Shown: in pieces, positions 28,211 to 37,254 of the stretch
How the letters are laid out: the number at the start of each line of letters is the position of its first letter
How positions within the stretch are numbered: position 1 is the first letter of the stretch
Source: Streptomyces sp. Tu 3180
Lineage (GTDB): Bacteria; Actinomycetota; Actinomycetes; Streptomycetales; Streptomycetaceae
Length of the DNA: 64,000 nucleotides
Direction of reading: 5' to 3'
NCBI RefSeq assembly: GCF_009852415.1
Contig: NZ_WOXS01000002.1
Location: 3,450,001-3,514,000, forward strand
Notes under the pieces: generated by a model
Told to the model about the DNA's origin: nothing
What the model saw: only the letters and a program-made list of their open reading frames with translations
The model's database searches: none
Position numbers and translations under genes: made by a program

Positions 28211-28242
28211 TCCACGGCGCGAGGGGTGGGGGAGACACAGCG

Positions 28243-29937
28243 ATGGCGCAGAGCGGTGTGCACGGGGAGGGGACCCGGCCGGGAACCGGCCGGCGCCGGC
28301 CGGAGCCGGGCGGGCACGGCGGTCCCGGCGGACGGCCGTCCCCGGACGGCGGTGACGGCCCCGGAAGAGACCGCGGCGCCGCGGGCCGACGACCCGGCGG
28401 GGAGGGCGGGCCGCGGCGGGGACGGCGCGCACTGCGCTGGTCGGCGACCACCCTGGCGGTGCTGATACTCGGGACGGCCGGCGCCGGATACCTCTACTAC
28501 CAGCACCTCAACGGCAACATCGAGAAGGGCGAGCGCAGCAGCGGCGACTCCGGGGCCCGCAGGACCGAGCCGAACGCGGCCGGCCAGACGCCGCTGAACA
28601 TCCTGCTGATCGGCTCCGACAGCCGCGCCTCCGACGAGAACGTCGAACTGGGCGGCAGCCGGGACACCCGCAGCGACCCGCCGCGGGGCGACGTGCAGAT
28701 GCTGATCCACCTCGCCGCCGACCGCAAGAGCGCGGCCGTGGTGAGCGTCCCGCGCGACACCCGGGTCGACATCCCCAGGTGCACCGACCCGAAGACCGGG
28801 GACGTCCACCCGGCGACCAACGACATCATCAACATCTCGCTGGCCCGCGGTGGGCCCGGTTGCACGCTGGCCACCTGGGAGAACCTCTCCGGCGGCATGT
28901 ACATCGACCACTGGATGACGATCGACTTCGCCGGCGTGGTGACCATGGCCGACGCCATCGGCGGCGTCGAGGTCTGCGTCGAGCAGAACGTGTGGGACCG
29001 CCCGCTGCCCGGGGTGCCCGGCGGCTCGGGGCTGAAGATGAAGGCCGGTTCCAGGAAGGTCGAGGGCGAGCAGGCACTGCAGTGGCTGCGCACCCGGCAC
29101 GCCTGGGGCAGCGACGTCCTGCGGACCCGGGCGCAGCGCATGTACATGAACTCGATGATCCGCACCCTGCGGGACCAGAACGTCTTCACCGACACCGGCC
29201 GGCTGATGGGCCTGGCCGAGGCGGCGACCGAGTCGCTGAAGGTCTCCGAGGAGATCGGCTCGGTGAAGAAGCTGTACGACCTGGGGATGCAGCTGAAGAC
29301 GGTGCCGCCGGAACGCATCACCATGACGACGCTGCCCACGGCCGCGGACCCGCAGAACCGCAACCACCTGGTCCCGGCCGGTGCCGACGCCGAGCAGGTG
29401 TGGGCCATGCTCCGCGACGACGTCCCCTTCGACGACAAGGGCGGCGCGGACAGGGACGGCAGGGGCGGCGCGAAGAGGACGGCGGACGGGGACGGGGCGG
29501 CCTCGCAGGACCCGGCCGCGCCGGACGGGCGGATCGGCGTCCTGGTGCAGAACGCCACCCGGTCCGCGACCCTCGGTCCGGTCGGCGGCCGGGCGGGGGT
29601 GATCGCGCAGTCGCTGGTGCGGAAGGGCTTCACGCGGGCCGCGCCGGACACCTCGGGCGCGCTCGCCGAGGAGCGGACCGTGGTGCGCTACCCGGGCGCG
29701 GAGTTGCAGGGGGACGCCCAGCGGGTCGCCAAGTCGCTGGGGATACCCCTGAGTTCGGTGAAGCAGTCGACCGGTGTCTCCGGTGTCACGGTGGTGGTGG
29801 GCGCGGACTGGCGTGAGGGCGCCGCCTATCCGAAACCGTCGTCGCCGAAGGCCGGGGACCTGCCCGAGGACGCCGACGCCCTCAACGGCGCGGAGACCGG
29901 CAGGTGCATGGACGTCTACGAGCCCTACCGCTGGTAG
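28243..29937 (+). CDS. LCP-family ligase 3 (module A, second gene)
   Basis: 564 residues from the ATG at 28243 (GGGGGAG upstream). A Gly/Arg/Pro-rich head of about 60 residues is followed by a membrane helix (TTLAVLILGTAGAGYLYYQH), the LCP domain (LNILLIGSDSRASDENVELG, VSVPRDTRVDIPRC, GEQALQWLRTRHAWGSD) and a LytR_C domain (IGVLVQNATRSATLGPVGGR). It differs from ligase 2 in having QMLIHL rather than TILLHV and a GGPGCTLATWENL acceptor loop. It is the paralogue of ligase 5, and both end in Trp after a single Cys. Confidence 0.93.
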   Translation: MAQSGVHGEGTRPGTGRRRPEPGGHGGPGGRPSPDGGDGPGRDRGAAGRRPGGEGGPRRGRRALRWSATTLAVLILGTAGAGYLYYQHLNGNIEKGERSSGDSGARRTEPNAAGQTPLNILLIGSDSRASDENVELGGSRDTRSDPPRGDVQMLIHLAADRKSAAVVSVPRDTRVDIPRCTDPKTGDVHPATNDIINISLARGGPGCTLATWENLSGGMYIDHWMTIDFAGVVTMADAIGGVEVCVEQNVWDRPLPGVPGGSGLKMKAGSRKVEGEQALQWLRTRHAWGSDVLRTRAQRMYMNSMIRTLRDQNVFTDTGRLMGLAEAATESLKVSEEIGSVKKLYDLGMQLKTVPPERITMTTLPTAADPQNRNHLVPAGADAEQVWAMLRDDVPFDDKGGADRDGRGGAKRTADGDGAASQDPAAPDGRIGVLVQNATRSATLGPVGGRAGVIAQSLVRKGFTRAAPDTSGALAEERTVVRYPGAELQGDAQRVAKSLGIPLSSVKQSTGVSGVTVVVGADWREGAAYPKPSSPKAGDLPEDADALNGAETGRCMDVYEPYRW

Positions 29938-30270
29938 CGACGGGACGGCGCTTCCCCGGCGCCGGGCCGAAGGGCGCGGATGACCCGGCTCCGGACCGGA
30001 CGGCACGGACGGACCGGCTCGGCTCGGCTCGGCTCGGGGACGAATGACACGGATGGCCCGACTCCATGCCGAATGGCATGGGTTGTCCGGCTCCGGGGCG
30101 GGAATTCATCACTGGCATCACTCCGTCACCAACGGGACGGATAATGTGAGAGCTGAAGTGCCCCGGCCGCGAGGACCTCCCCCGGCGTCGCGCACGGTGG
30201 TGTCCCGTACCCTCGGGCACCCTCCGGAGGGGGCAGTGCCACATGGCCCCGACGGAGGATTCGAGCGACC
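29938..30270. other. spacer between the two LCP modules
   Basis: 333 bases without a gene. It holds four tandem copies of ggctc (30016-30035) and a 7-bp hairpin, ccatgcc-gaat-ggcatgg (30064-30081). The last 30 bases before ligase 4 match those before ligase 2 almost exactly, marking the module boundary. Confidence 0.6.
30016..30035. repeat. (GGCTC)4 microsatellite
   Basis: Four exact 5-bp repeats in the spacer between the LCP modules. No coding role; prone to slippage. Confidence 0.8.
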
Positions 30271-31977
30271 GTGGACGCGCAAGGCCGTGGGCGACCGGAG
30301 GGCATGGACCCCGCAGACCAGTGGGTGCTCAACCCGGAGACCGGCGAGTACGAACTGCGCACCGGCCCTTCCGCGTCCCGCCCGCCCGTGCCCGGCCCCC
30401 GTCGGCCCTCCCCGCGCGGCCCGGACGGCACCGACGGCGGCCGTACCCGGATACCCGGCCGTGCGGTGCCGCCGCAGCGCGGGCGCCGGGGCGCCCCCGA
30501 CGACGGCCCGCCCGGACGGCGCGGGCGGCGGCCGGCGAAGAAGCCGAGGGCGAAGAAGGCCCTGCTGTGGACCGGCGGCACCATGGCGCTCGTGCTGCTC
30601 GCCACCGGCACGGCCGGCTACCTCTACCTGAAGCACCTCGAGGGCAACGTCACCACGACCGACGTCGGCGGTGCGGGCAGGAGCGACTTCAGCAAGGACG
30701 AGGCCTTCAACATCCTGGTCATCGGCACCGACAAGCGCACCGGCAAGGGCAACGAGGGCTACGGCGACAAGGGCAGCGCCGGGCACGCCGACACCACGAT
30801 CCTGCTGCACGTCGCCAAGGACCGCACGAACGCGACCGCGCTCAGCATCCCGCGCGACCTGATAGTCGACGTCCCCGACTGCCCGACGAAGCTGGAGGAC
30901 GGCACGGAGAAGGTGGTGCCGGGCCTGCGGGGCGTCCGCTTCAACCGGAGCCTCGGGGAGGACGGCCGGGACCCGGGCTGCACCATGCTCACGGTGGAGC
31001 AGGCCACCGGCATCCCGGTCGACCACTTCATGATGGCCGACTTCAACGCGGTCAAGACCCTCACCACCGCCGTGGACGGCGTCCCGGTGTGCCTCGAACA
31101 CCCCGTGGACGACGAGGAGTCGAAGCTTCGGCTGCCCGCCGGCGAGTCGAAGGTCGAGGGCGAGCAGGCCCTGGCCTTCGTCCGCACCCGGCACAGCTTC
31201 GGCAACCAGGGCGACCTCGACCGGATCAAGGTGCAGCAGCACTTCCTGGCCTCGCTGATGCGCAAGATGTCCTCCGGCGACACCCTCACCAGCCCCGCCA
31301 AACTGGTGAAACTGGCCGAGGCCGCCACGAAGGCGCTGACCGTGGACACCGGGATCGGCAAGGTGAGCACGCTCAAGGACGTCGCCCTGGAGCTGAGGAA
31401 GGTGCCGACGAAGAACATCTCCTTCACCACCGTGCCGGTGAAGGACAACCCGGCGGAGACGGTGAAGGCGACCGTCGTGCTCGACGAGTCCAAGGCCCCG
31501 CAGCTCTTCGACACCATCAGGAACGACGTGTCGCTGACCGAGGTCGAGAAGCGGAAGAAGAAGACCGTCGCCGCCCGGCTGAAGGGCGAGAGGGCACCGG
31601 CCTCCGAGGTCCGCGTCCGCATCCTCAACGGCGGCGCGCAGGGGGGCAGCGCCCAGGAGATGCTCAACTGGCTCCAGGTCGAGCAGGGCGTCACCAAGTC
31701 CGAGAACGCCGGCAACGCGCCGGAGAACCTGAAGAGGACGACGCTGGAGTACGCCCCCGACCAGGCCGCCCAGGCACGGCGCCTCGCCGACCTCCTCGGC
31801 CTGTCCGGGTCGGCGATGAAGCCCGGCGAGAGCGTCACCAACTCCCAGGGACTGCCCGCGATGACCCTGACCCTGGGCGAGGACTTCAAGGGCGCCGGGG
31901 TGAAGCTCGACGGTTCGGGGGCGTCGGCGCCGGACGTGGAGAAGTCCACGGCGGACAAGGTCGAGTGCGCGAGCTGA
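30271..31977 (+). CDS. LCP-family ligase 4 (module B, first gene)
   Basis: 568 residues from a GTG at 30271; the ribosome-binding region (ggaggattcgagcgaccgtg) copies that of ligase 2. The domain order is the same: head with DPADQWVLNPETGEYEL, membrane helix, LCP domain (FNILVIGTDKRTGKGNEGYG, SIPRDLIVDVPDC, QALAFVRTRHSFG), LytR_C. Against ligase 2 most of the protein has clearly diverged. However, 31565-31895 differs from 27752-28082 at only about three positions, and the stretch from about 30763 to 30889 at about three, which points to gene conversion. It ends DKVECAS. Confidence 0.93.
   Translation: MDAQGRGRPEGMDPADQWVLNPETGEYELRTGPSASRPPVPGPRRPSPRGPDGTDGGRTRIPGRAVPPQRGRRGAPDDGPPGRRGRRPAKKPRAKKALLWTGGTMALVLLATGTAGYLYLKHLEGNVTTTDVGGAGRSDFSKDEAFNILVIGTDKRTGKGNEGYGDKGSAGHADTTILLHVAKDRTNATALSIPRDLIVDVPDCPTKLEDGTEKVVPGLRGVRFNRSLGEDGRDPGCTMLTVEQATGIPVDHFMMADFNAVKTLTTAVDGVPVCLEHPVDDEESKLRLPAGESKVEGEQALAFVRTRHSFGNQGDLDRIKVQQHFLASLMRKMSSGDTLTSPAKLVKLAEAATKALTVDTGIGKVSTLKDVALELRKVPTKNISFTTVPVKDNPAETVKATVVLDESKAPQLFDTIRNDVSLTEVEKRKKKTVAARLKGERAPASEVRVRILNGGAQGGSAQEMLNWLQVEQGVTKSENAGNAPENLKRTTLEYAPDQAAQARRLADLLGLSGSAMKPGESVTNSQGLPAMTLTLGEDFKGAGVKLDGSGASAPDVEKSTADKVECAS
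31565..31895 (+). repeat. near-identical 331-bp block, copy B (in LCP ligase 4)
   Basis: Partner of 27752-28082. The sharp ends of near-identity inside two diverged paralogues suggest gene conversion rather than recent whole-gene duplication. Confidence 0.85.
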
Positions 31978-32055
31978 CGCTCGGATGAGCCGGCCGGCAC
32001 GGTCGGCGCGGTCGAACGAAAATCGTTGAATCCGGTTGGATTTCCAGGGCAACTG

Positions 32056-32097
32056 ACGGGCTCGTCGTGCGTCTAACAGGACGCGGGACGGGCCCGT
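32056..32097 (+). terminator. hairpin between LCP genes 4 and 5
   Basis: The 18-base arms acgggctcgtcgtgcgtc and gacgcgggacgggcccgt pair at 15 positions, plus G-U pairs, around a taacag loop. It is homologous to the hairpin at 28169-28210. The preceding 80 bases are AT-richer than the rest of the region. Confidence 0.7.
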
Positions 32098-32140
32098 TGC
32101 AGGAACGCGAGGAGTGGCCCGGGGTGGGAAGGACGTGGCA

Positions 32141-33778
32141 GTGACACAGAGCGCCGTGCGGGCGACACTCCGCGACGACCGGCGGGATCCGGACCCGGAC
32201 GAGGACCCGGGCGAGAGCCCGTCCGACGGCGACGGCGGCGACGCGCCCGCCCCCGGCGCGGACGGCGGTCCCCGCCCGCGCCGCGGACGCCGGCTGCTCA
32301 AGTGGTCCGCGGCGGTGCTCGCGCTGCTCATAGCCGGCTCCGCCACGGCCGGTTACCTCTACTACCGGAACCTGAACGGCAACATCGAGAAGGACCCGCT
32401 GAACCTGGGCGACAGCAAGGTCGCCGAGCCGACGCCGAACGCCGCCGGGCAGACCCCGCTGAACATCCTCCTCATCGGCTCCGACGCGCGGGACACCGAG
32501 GAGAACCAGCAGCTCGGCGGCGCGCGCGAGACGTTCGGCTCGACCCCGCTGGCCGACGTGCAGATGCTGGTGCACCTCTCCGCCGACCGGACCAACATGT
32601 CCGTGATCAGCATGCCCCGCGACACCCTGGTCGAGATCCCCAAGTGCACCGACCCCGACGACGGGACGGTGTACCCGGCGAGCAACGGGCGGGTGATGAC
32701 CAACCAGAGCCTCGGCCACGGCGGCCCCGGCTGCACCGTGGCCACCTGGGAGGAGCTCACCGGCATCCACATCGACCACTTCGTCATGGTCGACTTCGCC
32801 GGAGTGGTGTCCATGGCGGACGCCGTCGGGGGCGTCCCCGTCTGCGTGGACGCCAACATCCACTCCCGCGACAGCGAGGGCCACGGCTCCGGCCTGAAAC
32901 TCCCCGAGGGCACCCACCCGGTCAAGGGCGAGCAGGCCCTGCAGTGGCTGCGCACGCGGTACGGCTTCGAGGACGGCAGCGACCTCGCCCGCGCCAAGGC
33001 CCAGCACATGTACATGAACTCGCTGGTCCGCCAGCTGCGCGAGAACGCCACCCTGAGCAGCCCCAACAAGCTGCGCAGGCTGGCCGAGAAGGCCACCGAG
33101 GCGCTCACCGTCGACCCCGGGCTCGGCACCGTCAAAAAGCTCTACGACCTGAGCACCGAGCTGCGCAAGGTGGAGCCGGAACGCATCACCATGACCACGA
33201 TGCCCAACCGCTACGTGGGCGCCCGCGTGGAGCCGACCGAGGACGCCGAGAAGCTGTTCCGGCTGGTGCGCGAGGACATCGCCCTGGACGGCGGGGACGA
33301 GAAGAAGCAGAAGACGCAGAGGGCCGAGGAGAGGACGGGGAAGGCGCAGGAGGCGGACCCGGCCGCCGACGACGCCGAGATCGCGGTCCAGGTCCGCAAC
33401 GGCACCCGCACCGACACCCTCGCCGCCGCCTCCGGACGCGCGAGCACCGTCGCCGGGATCCTGGAGGACCAGGGCTTCACCGGCACGACCGCCGACACCA
33501 CCGGCTCGTTCAGCGAGGAGCGGACGGTGGTGCGCTACCCGAGCGCCGACCTGGAGGGCGACGCCCGGCGCGTCGCCGAGGCGCTCGGCATCCCGGCGAG
33601 TGCGGTGAAGCGGTCCACCGACGTCTCCGGGGTCACCCTGGTGGTGGGTGCCGACTGGCGCGAGGGCACCGCCTACGAGGCGCCCGAGGAGGACGACGAG
33701 ACCCCCGAGTCGGCCCACGCCCTCAACGGAGCGGACGACAAGGCCTGCATGCACGTCGATCCGGCCTTCACCTGGTGA
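32141..33778 (+). CDS. LCP-family ligase 5 (module B, second gene)
   Basis: 545 residues from the GTG at 32141, favoured by GGGAAGGA 7 bases upstream; GTGs at 32135 and 32114 are alternatives. Head, membrane helix (AVLALLIAGSATAGYLYYRN), LCP domain (LNILLIGSDARDTEENQQLG, ISMPRDTLVEIPKC, GEQALQWLRTRYGFEDGSD) and LytR_C (IAVQVRNGTRTDTLAAASGR). It is the paralogue of ligase 3, with the same QML(V/I)HL and GGPGCT(L/V)ATWE features. Its arrangement after ligase 4 mirrors ligases 2 and 3. Confidence 0.93.
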   Translation: MTQSAVRATLRDDRRDPDPDEDPGESPSDGDGGDAPAPGADGGPRPRRGRRLLKWSAAVLALLIAGSATAGYLYYRNLNGNIEKDPLNLGDSKVAEPTPNAAGQTPLNILLIGSDARDTEENQQLGGARETFGSTPLADVQMLVHLSADRTNMSVISMPRDTLVEIPKCTDPDDGTVYPASNGRVMTNQSLGHGGPGCTVATWEELTGIHIDHFVMVDFAGVVSMADAVGGVPVCVDANIHSRDSEGHGSGLKLPEGTHPVKGEQALQWLRTRYGFEDGSDLARAKAQHMYMNSLVRQLRENATLSSPNKLRRLAEKATEALTVDPGLGTVKKLYDLSTELRKVEPERITMTTMPNRYVGARVEPTEDAEKLFRLVREDIALDGGDEKKQKTQRAEERTGKAQEADPAADDAEIAVQVRNGTRTDTLAAASGRASTVAGILEDQGFTGTTADTTGSFSEERTVVRYPSADLEGDARRVAEALGIPASAVKRSTDVSGVTLVVGADWREGTAYEAPEEDDETPESAHALNGADDKACMHVDPAFTW

Positions 33779-33781
33779 CGC

Positions 33782-33817
33782 GTGGGGCCCCTCCCCGGCC
33801 GGGAAGGGGCCCCCACG
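33782..33817. terminator. terminator between convergent LCP 5 and glycosyltransferase genes
   Basis: gtggggcccctcccc and gggaaggggcccccac form a long stem with one bulge around ggcc. It lies four bases after the ligase 5 stop and about 20 bases beyond the end of the convergent glycosyltransferase gene, so it can serve both. Confidence 0.75.
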
Positions 33818-33837
33818 GTTCGTCCTGGCCGGGCGGA

Positions 33838-34875
33838 TCAGGCGGCCGGCGCCTCCGCGGGGACCGCGGGCCGCCGCGAGGCGATGACCTTCTTCGCCAG
33901 CGAGCGCGGGCTGGTCAGGAAGCCCCAGCCCCACGACATGTGCATGGTGGCCAGCGCCACCGGGATCCGCAGCCGCGCCTTCAGCGGCAGCCCCTTGCCG
34001 GCCGGTATGGAGCCCAGCACGATCGCCGCGAGGTAACCGCCGGGCACCACGAAGCCCCACGGCGTGAGCGCCGCGCCCACCACGAGCCCGGCCGCGATCG
34101 CGCACACCGCGGCCGGCGGGGCGAGGTAGCGCAGGTTGATGGAACCGGCGTGGTAGCGGGCCACGACGTGCCGCCAGCGGCCGTAGTCCTTGTACTGCTT
34201 GGCCAGCGCCCGCACGCTCGGCCGGGGCCGGTAGGAGACCCTCAGCTCCGGCGAGAACCAGATCAGCCCGCCCGCCTCACGGATGCGGAAGTTCAGCTCC
34301 CAGTCCTGGGCGCGGATGAACTCCACGTTGTAGCCGCCCTGCCGCTCCAGCGCCTCGCGCCGGAAGACCCCCAGGTAGACGGTCTCGGCCGGACCGGCCT
34401 CACCGCCGGTGTGGAAGGCCGCGTTGCCCACGCCGATCCGCGACGTCATCGCGGCGGCGACCGCGTGCTCCCAGTCGTTCTCCCCCTCGGCGTGCATGAT
34501 GCCGCCGACGTTCTGCGCGCCGGTCTCCTCCAGGAGCCGCACGGCGGTCGCGATGTAGTTCGGGGAGAGCATCCCGTGCCCGTCGACGCGGACCACGATC
34601 GGATGGCGCGAGGCCTCGATCGCCGCGTTGAGGGCCGCCGGGGTGCGGCCGGTCGGGTTGGGCACGGTGTGCACGCGCGGGTCCTCGGCCACGAGCTCGG
34701 CGGCGATCTCGTCCGTGCGGTCCGTGGACGGACCGAGGGCGATCACGACCTCCATCTCGCCTGCGTACTCCTGGGCGAGGATCGCGCGGACCGCGCCGCG
34801 CAGGTGCCGCTCCTCGTTGAGGACGGGCATGATCACGGAAACGGCGGGGAGCCGCACGTCGGGATTGGCGTTCAT
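33838..34875 (-). CDS. GT2-family glycosyltransferase, membrane-associated
   Basis: 345 residues. The N-terminal domain starts AVSVIMPVLNEERHLRGAV; the metal motif is VVRVDGHGML and the acceptor motif is RAQDWELNFRIREAGG. Two or three hydrophobic helices follow (about 250-300). In Streptomyces these enzymes transfer sugars to lipid carriers or wall polymers. Its place among seven LCP genes suggests it builds part of the glycopolymer the LCP enzymes attach, though the sugar is unknown. It is divergent from ligase 6. Confidence 0.87.
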   Translation of the reverse strand: MNANPDVRLPAVSVIMPVLNEERHLRGAVRAILAQEYAGEMEVVIALGPSTDRTDEIAAELVAEDPRVHTVPNPTGRTPAALNAAIEASRHPIVVRVDGHGMLSPNYIATAVRLLEETGAQNVGGIMHAEGENDWEHAVAAAMTSRIGVGNAAFHTGGEAGPAETVYLGVFRREALERQGGYNVEFIRAQDWELNFRIREAGGLIWFSPELRVSYRPRPSVRALAKQYKDYGRWRHVVARYHAGSINLRYLAPPAAVCAIAAGLVVGAALTPWGFVVPGGYLAAIVLGSIPAGKGLPLKARLRIPVALATMHMSWGWGFLTSPRSLAKKVIASRRPAVPAEAPAA

Positions 34876-35002
34876 AGGGGGCTCACGTTACCGCGAACGG
34901 GGGACACCGCCGCGCGCGCCGGGGGCGATACGCCGGGCCGCAGATCGTATCGGCCTACGGTGCTCACGATCCCGCGTACGGCCGTCGTCCGGAGGTGTCC
35001 CC

Positions 35003-36472
35003 TTGCCCACGCCGCCGCGGTCCCCCCGGCCCCGCCCCGCTCCCCGGCGCTCCCCGCGACCACCCCGCCGGGCCCCGCGACCGCCCGCGCGCCGCGCGCC
35101 GCGGTGGGCCGTGCGGGCCGTGACCACGCTGTCGGTCGTGGTGCTCGCCTCCGCCGGGATCGGGCACGCGGTGCTCAGCGGCCTCGACGCCGACATCGAC
35201 CGGGTCGACCCGTTCCGCGACATGAAGAACCGCCCCGAGGCCGGTGACGGCACGAACATCCTGCTCGTCGGCACCGACGGCCGCGAGAAGATCGGCAAGG
35301 AGGAGCGGAAGAGGTACCGGCTCGGCGGGGCGCCCTGCCACTGCACCGACACGATCATGATCGTGCACGTCTCCGAGGACCGGGAACGGGTCAGCGTGGT
35401 CGGCCTGCCCCGCGACTCCTACGCCGAGGCGCCCCCGCACACCGACCGGGTGAGCGGCGAGGAGCACGCGGGACACCCCGTCAAGCTCAACGCGGCCTAC
35501 GCGGAGGGCGGGCCGCGGCTCACCGTGCGCACGGTGGAGAAGATGACCCGGGTGAAGATCGACCACTACCTGGAGGTCGACTTCACCAGTTTCATGAAGA
35601 CCGTGGACGTGGTCGGCGGTGTCGAGATCTGCACCGACGAACCGCTGAAGGACAGCCACACCGGCCTCGACCTGCCGGCCGGCCGGCACACCCTCAAGGG
35701 CGGACAGGCCCTGCAGTACGTCCGTGCCCGGCACGTCGACGGCGCCGCCGACCTCGGCCGGATGAAGCGCCAGCAGCGCTTCATGGCCGCGCTGGTGGAG
35801 CGCGCCACCTCCTCCGGGATCCTGCTGAACCCGATGAGGTTCCGGGACGTGACGCGGGCGGTGCTCGGCTCGGTCCGCGCGGACGAGGGCTTCGGCACCG
35901 GCGAACTGCTGGACCTCGGGCGGGCGATGCGCGACTTCTCGCCCGCCTCCTCCGAGTTCACCACGGTGCCGATCAAGACGATGGGGTACGCCGTGAAGGG
36001 CGTCGGCTCCACGCTGAAGTGGGACGCCGAGAAGGCGGAGCGCATCTTCGAGGCGCTCCGCCGGGACCGGCCGCTCTCCACGCGCCGCCCGCGCGACGCG
36101 GCACCGCGCGTGCCGGTGGACCCCCGGCAGATCCGCGTCCAGGTCGAGAACGGCACCCGGACCGCGGGCCTGGGCCGGCGGGTGGACGCGGCACTGGCCT
36201 CGACCGGCTTCGCCACCACCCGCGCCCCGGTCAACGCGGCGGAGCAGGACGTGCGGCGGACGATCGTCGCCTACGACCCCCGCTGGGACCGCTCCGCGAA
36301 GTCCCTGGCGGCGGCCCTGCCGGGCAGCGAGCTGCGCGCGGTGAAGGGCCAGGGCGCCGTGCTGAAGGTGATCGCGGGCACCGACTTCGAGAAGGTCCGC
36401 AAGGTCCGGGCGGCGGATCCGGGGCGGGGCGAGTTCGGGGTGGTGCGGGGCGACGAGGTGGGATGCTCCTGA
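35003..36472 (+). CDS. LCP-family ligase 6
   Basis: 489 residues from a TTG at 35003, chosen because GGAGG lies 7 bases upstream and the protein has no other near start. A very basic Pro/Arg head (PTPPRSPRPRPAPRRSPRP) leads to a membrane helix, an LCP domain (TNILLVGTDGREKIGKEERK, CTDTIMIVHVSEDRERV, GLPRDSYAEAP, QALQYVRARHVDGAADLGRM) and a C-terminal LytR_C (QIRVQVENGTRTAGLGRRV). It is not closely related to the duplicated pairs. A Cys pair in GGAPCHCTDT is unusual among its neighbours. Confidence 0.92.
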   Translation: MPTPPRSPRPRPAPRRSPRPPRRAPRPPARRAPRWAVRAVTTLSVVVLASAGIGHAVLSGLDADIDRVDPFRDMKNRPEAGDGTNILLVGTDGREKIGKEERKRYRLGGAPCHCTDTIMIVHVSEDRERVSVVGLPRDSYAEAPPHTDRVSGEEHAGHPVKLNAAYAEGGPRLTVRTVEKMTRVKIDHYLEVDFTSFMKTVDVVGGVEICTDEPLKDSHTGLDLPAGRHTLKGGQALQYVRARHVDGAADLGRMKRQQRFMAALVERATSSGILLNPMRFRDVTRAVLGSVRADEGFGTGELLDLGRAMRDFSPASSEFTTVPIKTMGYAVKGVGSTLKWDAEKAERIFEALRRDRPLSTRRPRDAAPRVPVDPRQIRVQVENGTRTAGLGRRVDAALASTGFATTRAPVNAAEQDVRRTIVAYDPRWDRSAKSLAAALPGSELRAVKGQGAVLKVIAGTDFEKVRKVRAADPGRGEFGVVRGDEVGCS

Positions 36473-36578
36473 CGCCGCCGCCCCGCCCCTGCCGTCCCGC
36501 GGCGGACCCTGCCGGCCCGTCCGCCTGTCGGCCCGTCGGTGCTCCCTGTGCTCCCGGCCCTCCCGGTGCTCCCGGCCC

Positions 36579-37136
36579 TCAGTCCTCGTAGCCCTCGGCC
36601 GCCCGCTTCTCCCGCAGCTCCATGATCGCCCGGCGGCGCGCCAGACGGTGGGTGCGGCGGATCTGGGCCTCCTGGTAGCGGCGCCTGTCCTGCTCGGTCT
36701 CCGGGAGCACCGGCGGCACCCGGCGCGGTCTGCCGGCGGCGTCGACGGCCGCGAAGACGAGGTACGCCGAGCCGACGTGGGTGGGCGGGGCGGACTCGTT
36801 CCAGCGTTCGGCCAGCACCCGCACGCCCACCTCCATGGAGGTCCGGCCGGTCCAGTTGACCTGGGCCTTCACATGGACCAGGTCACCGACGCGGACCGGC
36901 TCGAGGAAGGCCATCTCGTCCATGGACGCGGTGACGGCGGGTCCTCCGGAGTGCCGTCCGGCGACGGCTCCCGCCGCGTCGTCGACGAGCTTCATGATCA
37001 CCCCGCCGTGCACCGTGCCGAGCAGGTTGGTGTCGTGGTGGGTCATGATGTGGCTGAGGGTCGTGCGGGAGGCCGCGATGGACTTGCCCGGGATGTCCGG
37101 ACTCTCCGTCGGTGCGGCCGGGGCCTGATCTGTCAT
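36579..37136 (-). CDS. acyl-CoA thioesterase, hotdog fold
   Basis: 185 residues from the ATG at 37136, preceded by GGTGGAGG. The hotdog motif is HHDTNLLGTVHGGVIMKLVDDAAG (Asn, His and Asp region), followed by FLEPVRVGDLVHVKAQVNWTG, typical of the BACH/YciA acyl-CoA hydrolases. It hydrolyses acyl-CoA to free acid; chain length is not predictable. The last 40 residues are a basic helix (QIRRTHRLARRRAIMELREK). It is divergent from ligase 7. Confidence 0.88.
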   Translation of the reverse strand: MTDQAPAAPTESPDIPGKSIAASRTTLSHIMTHHDTNLLGTVHGGVIMKLVDDAAGAVAGRHSGGPAVTASMDEMAFLEPVRVGDLVHVKAQVNWTGRTSMEVGVRVLAERWNESAPPTHVGSAYLVFAAVDAAGRPRRVPPVLPETEQDRRRYQEAQIRRTHRLARRRAIMELREKRAAEGYED

Positions 37137-37254
37137 GACCTCCACCCTATGCGAGCCGGCATCCCGGGAATTTGTGTCAGCTTCGCAACAGCGGAGCCCT
37201 GATTTTCCGACGACCCTTGTATGGCACGGTGCCCGGGCCTGCACACTGTTGCCC

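Noticed and set aside
26518..30006. 1162-codon minus-strand frame over LCP genes
   Set aside because: Antisense shadow of two clear LCP genes; no recognisable domain.
30016..30081. CRISPR or attachment-site interpretation of short repeats
   Set aside because: Five-base contiguous repeats and a single hairpin, no spacers, no cas or integrase genes.
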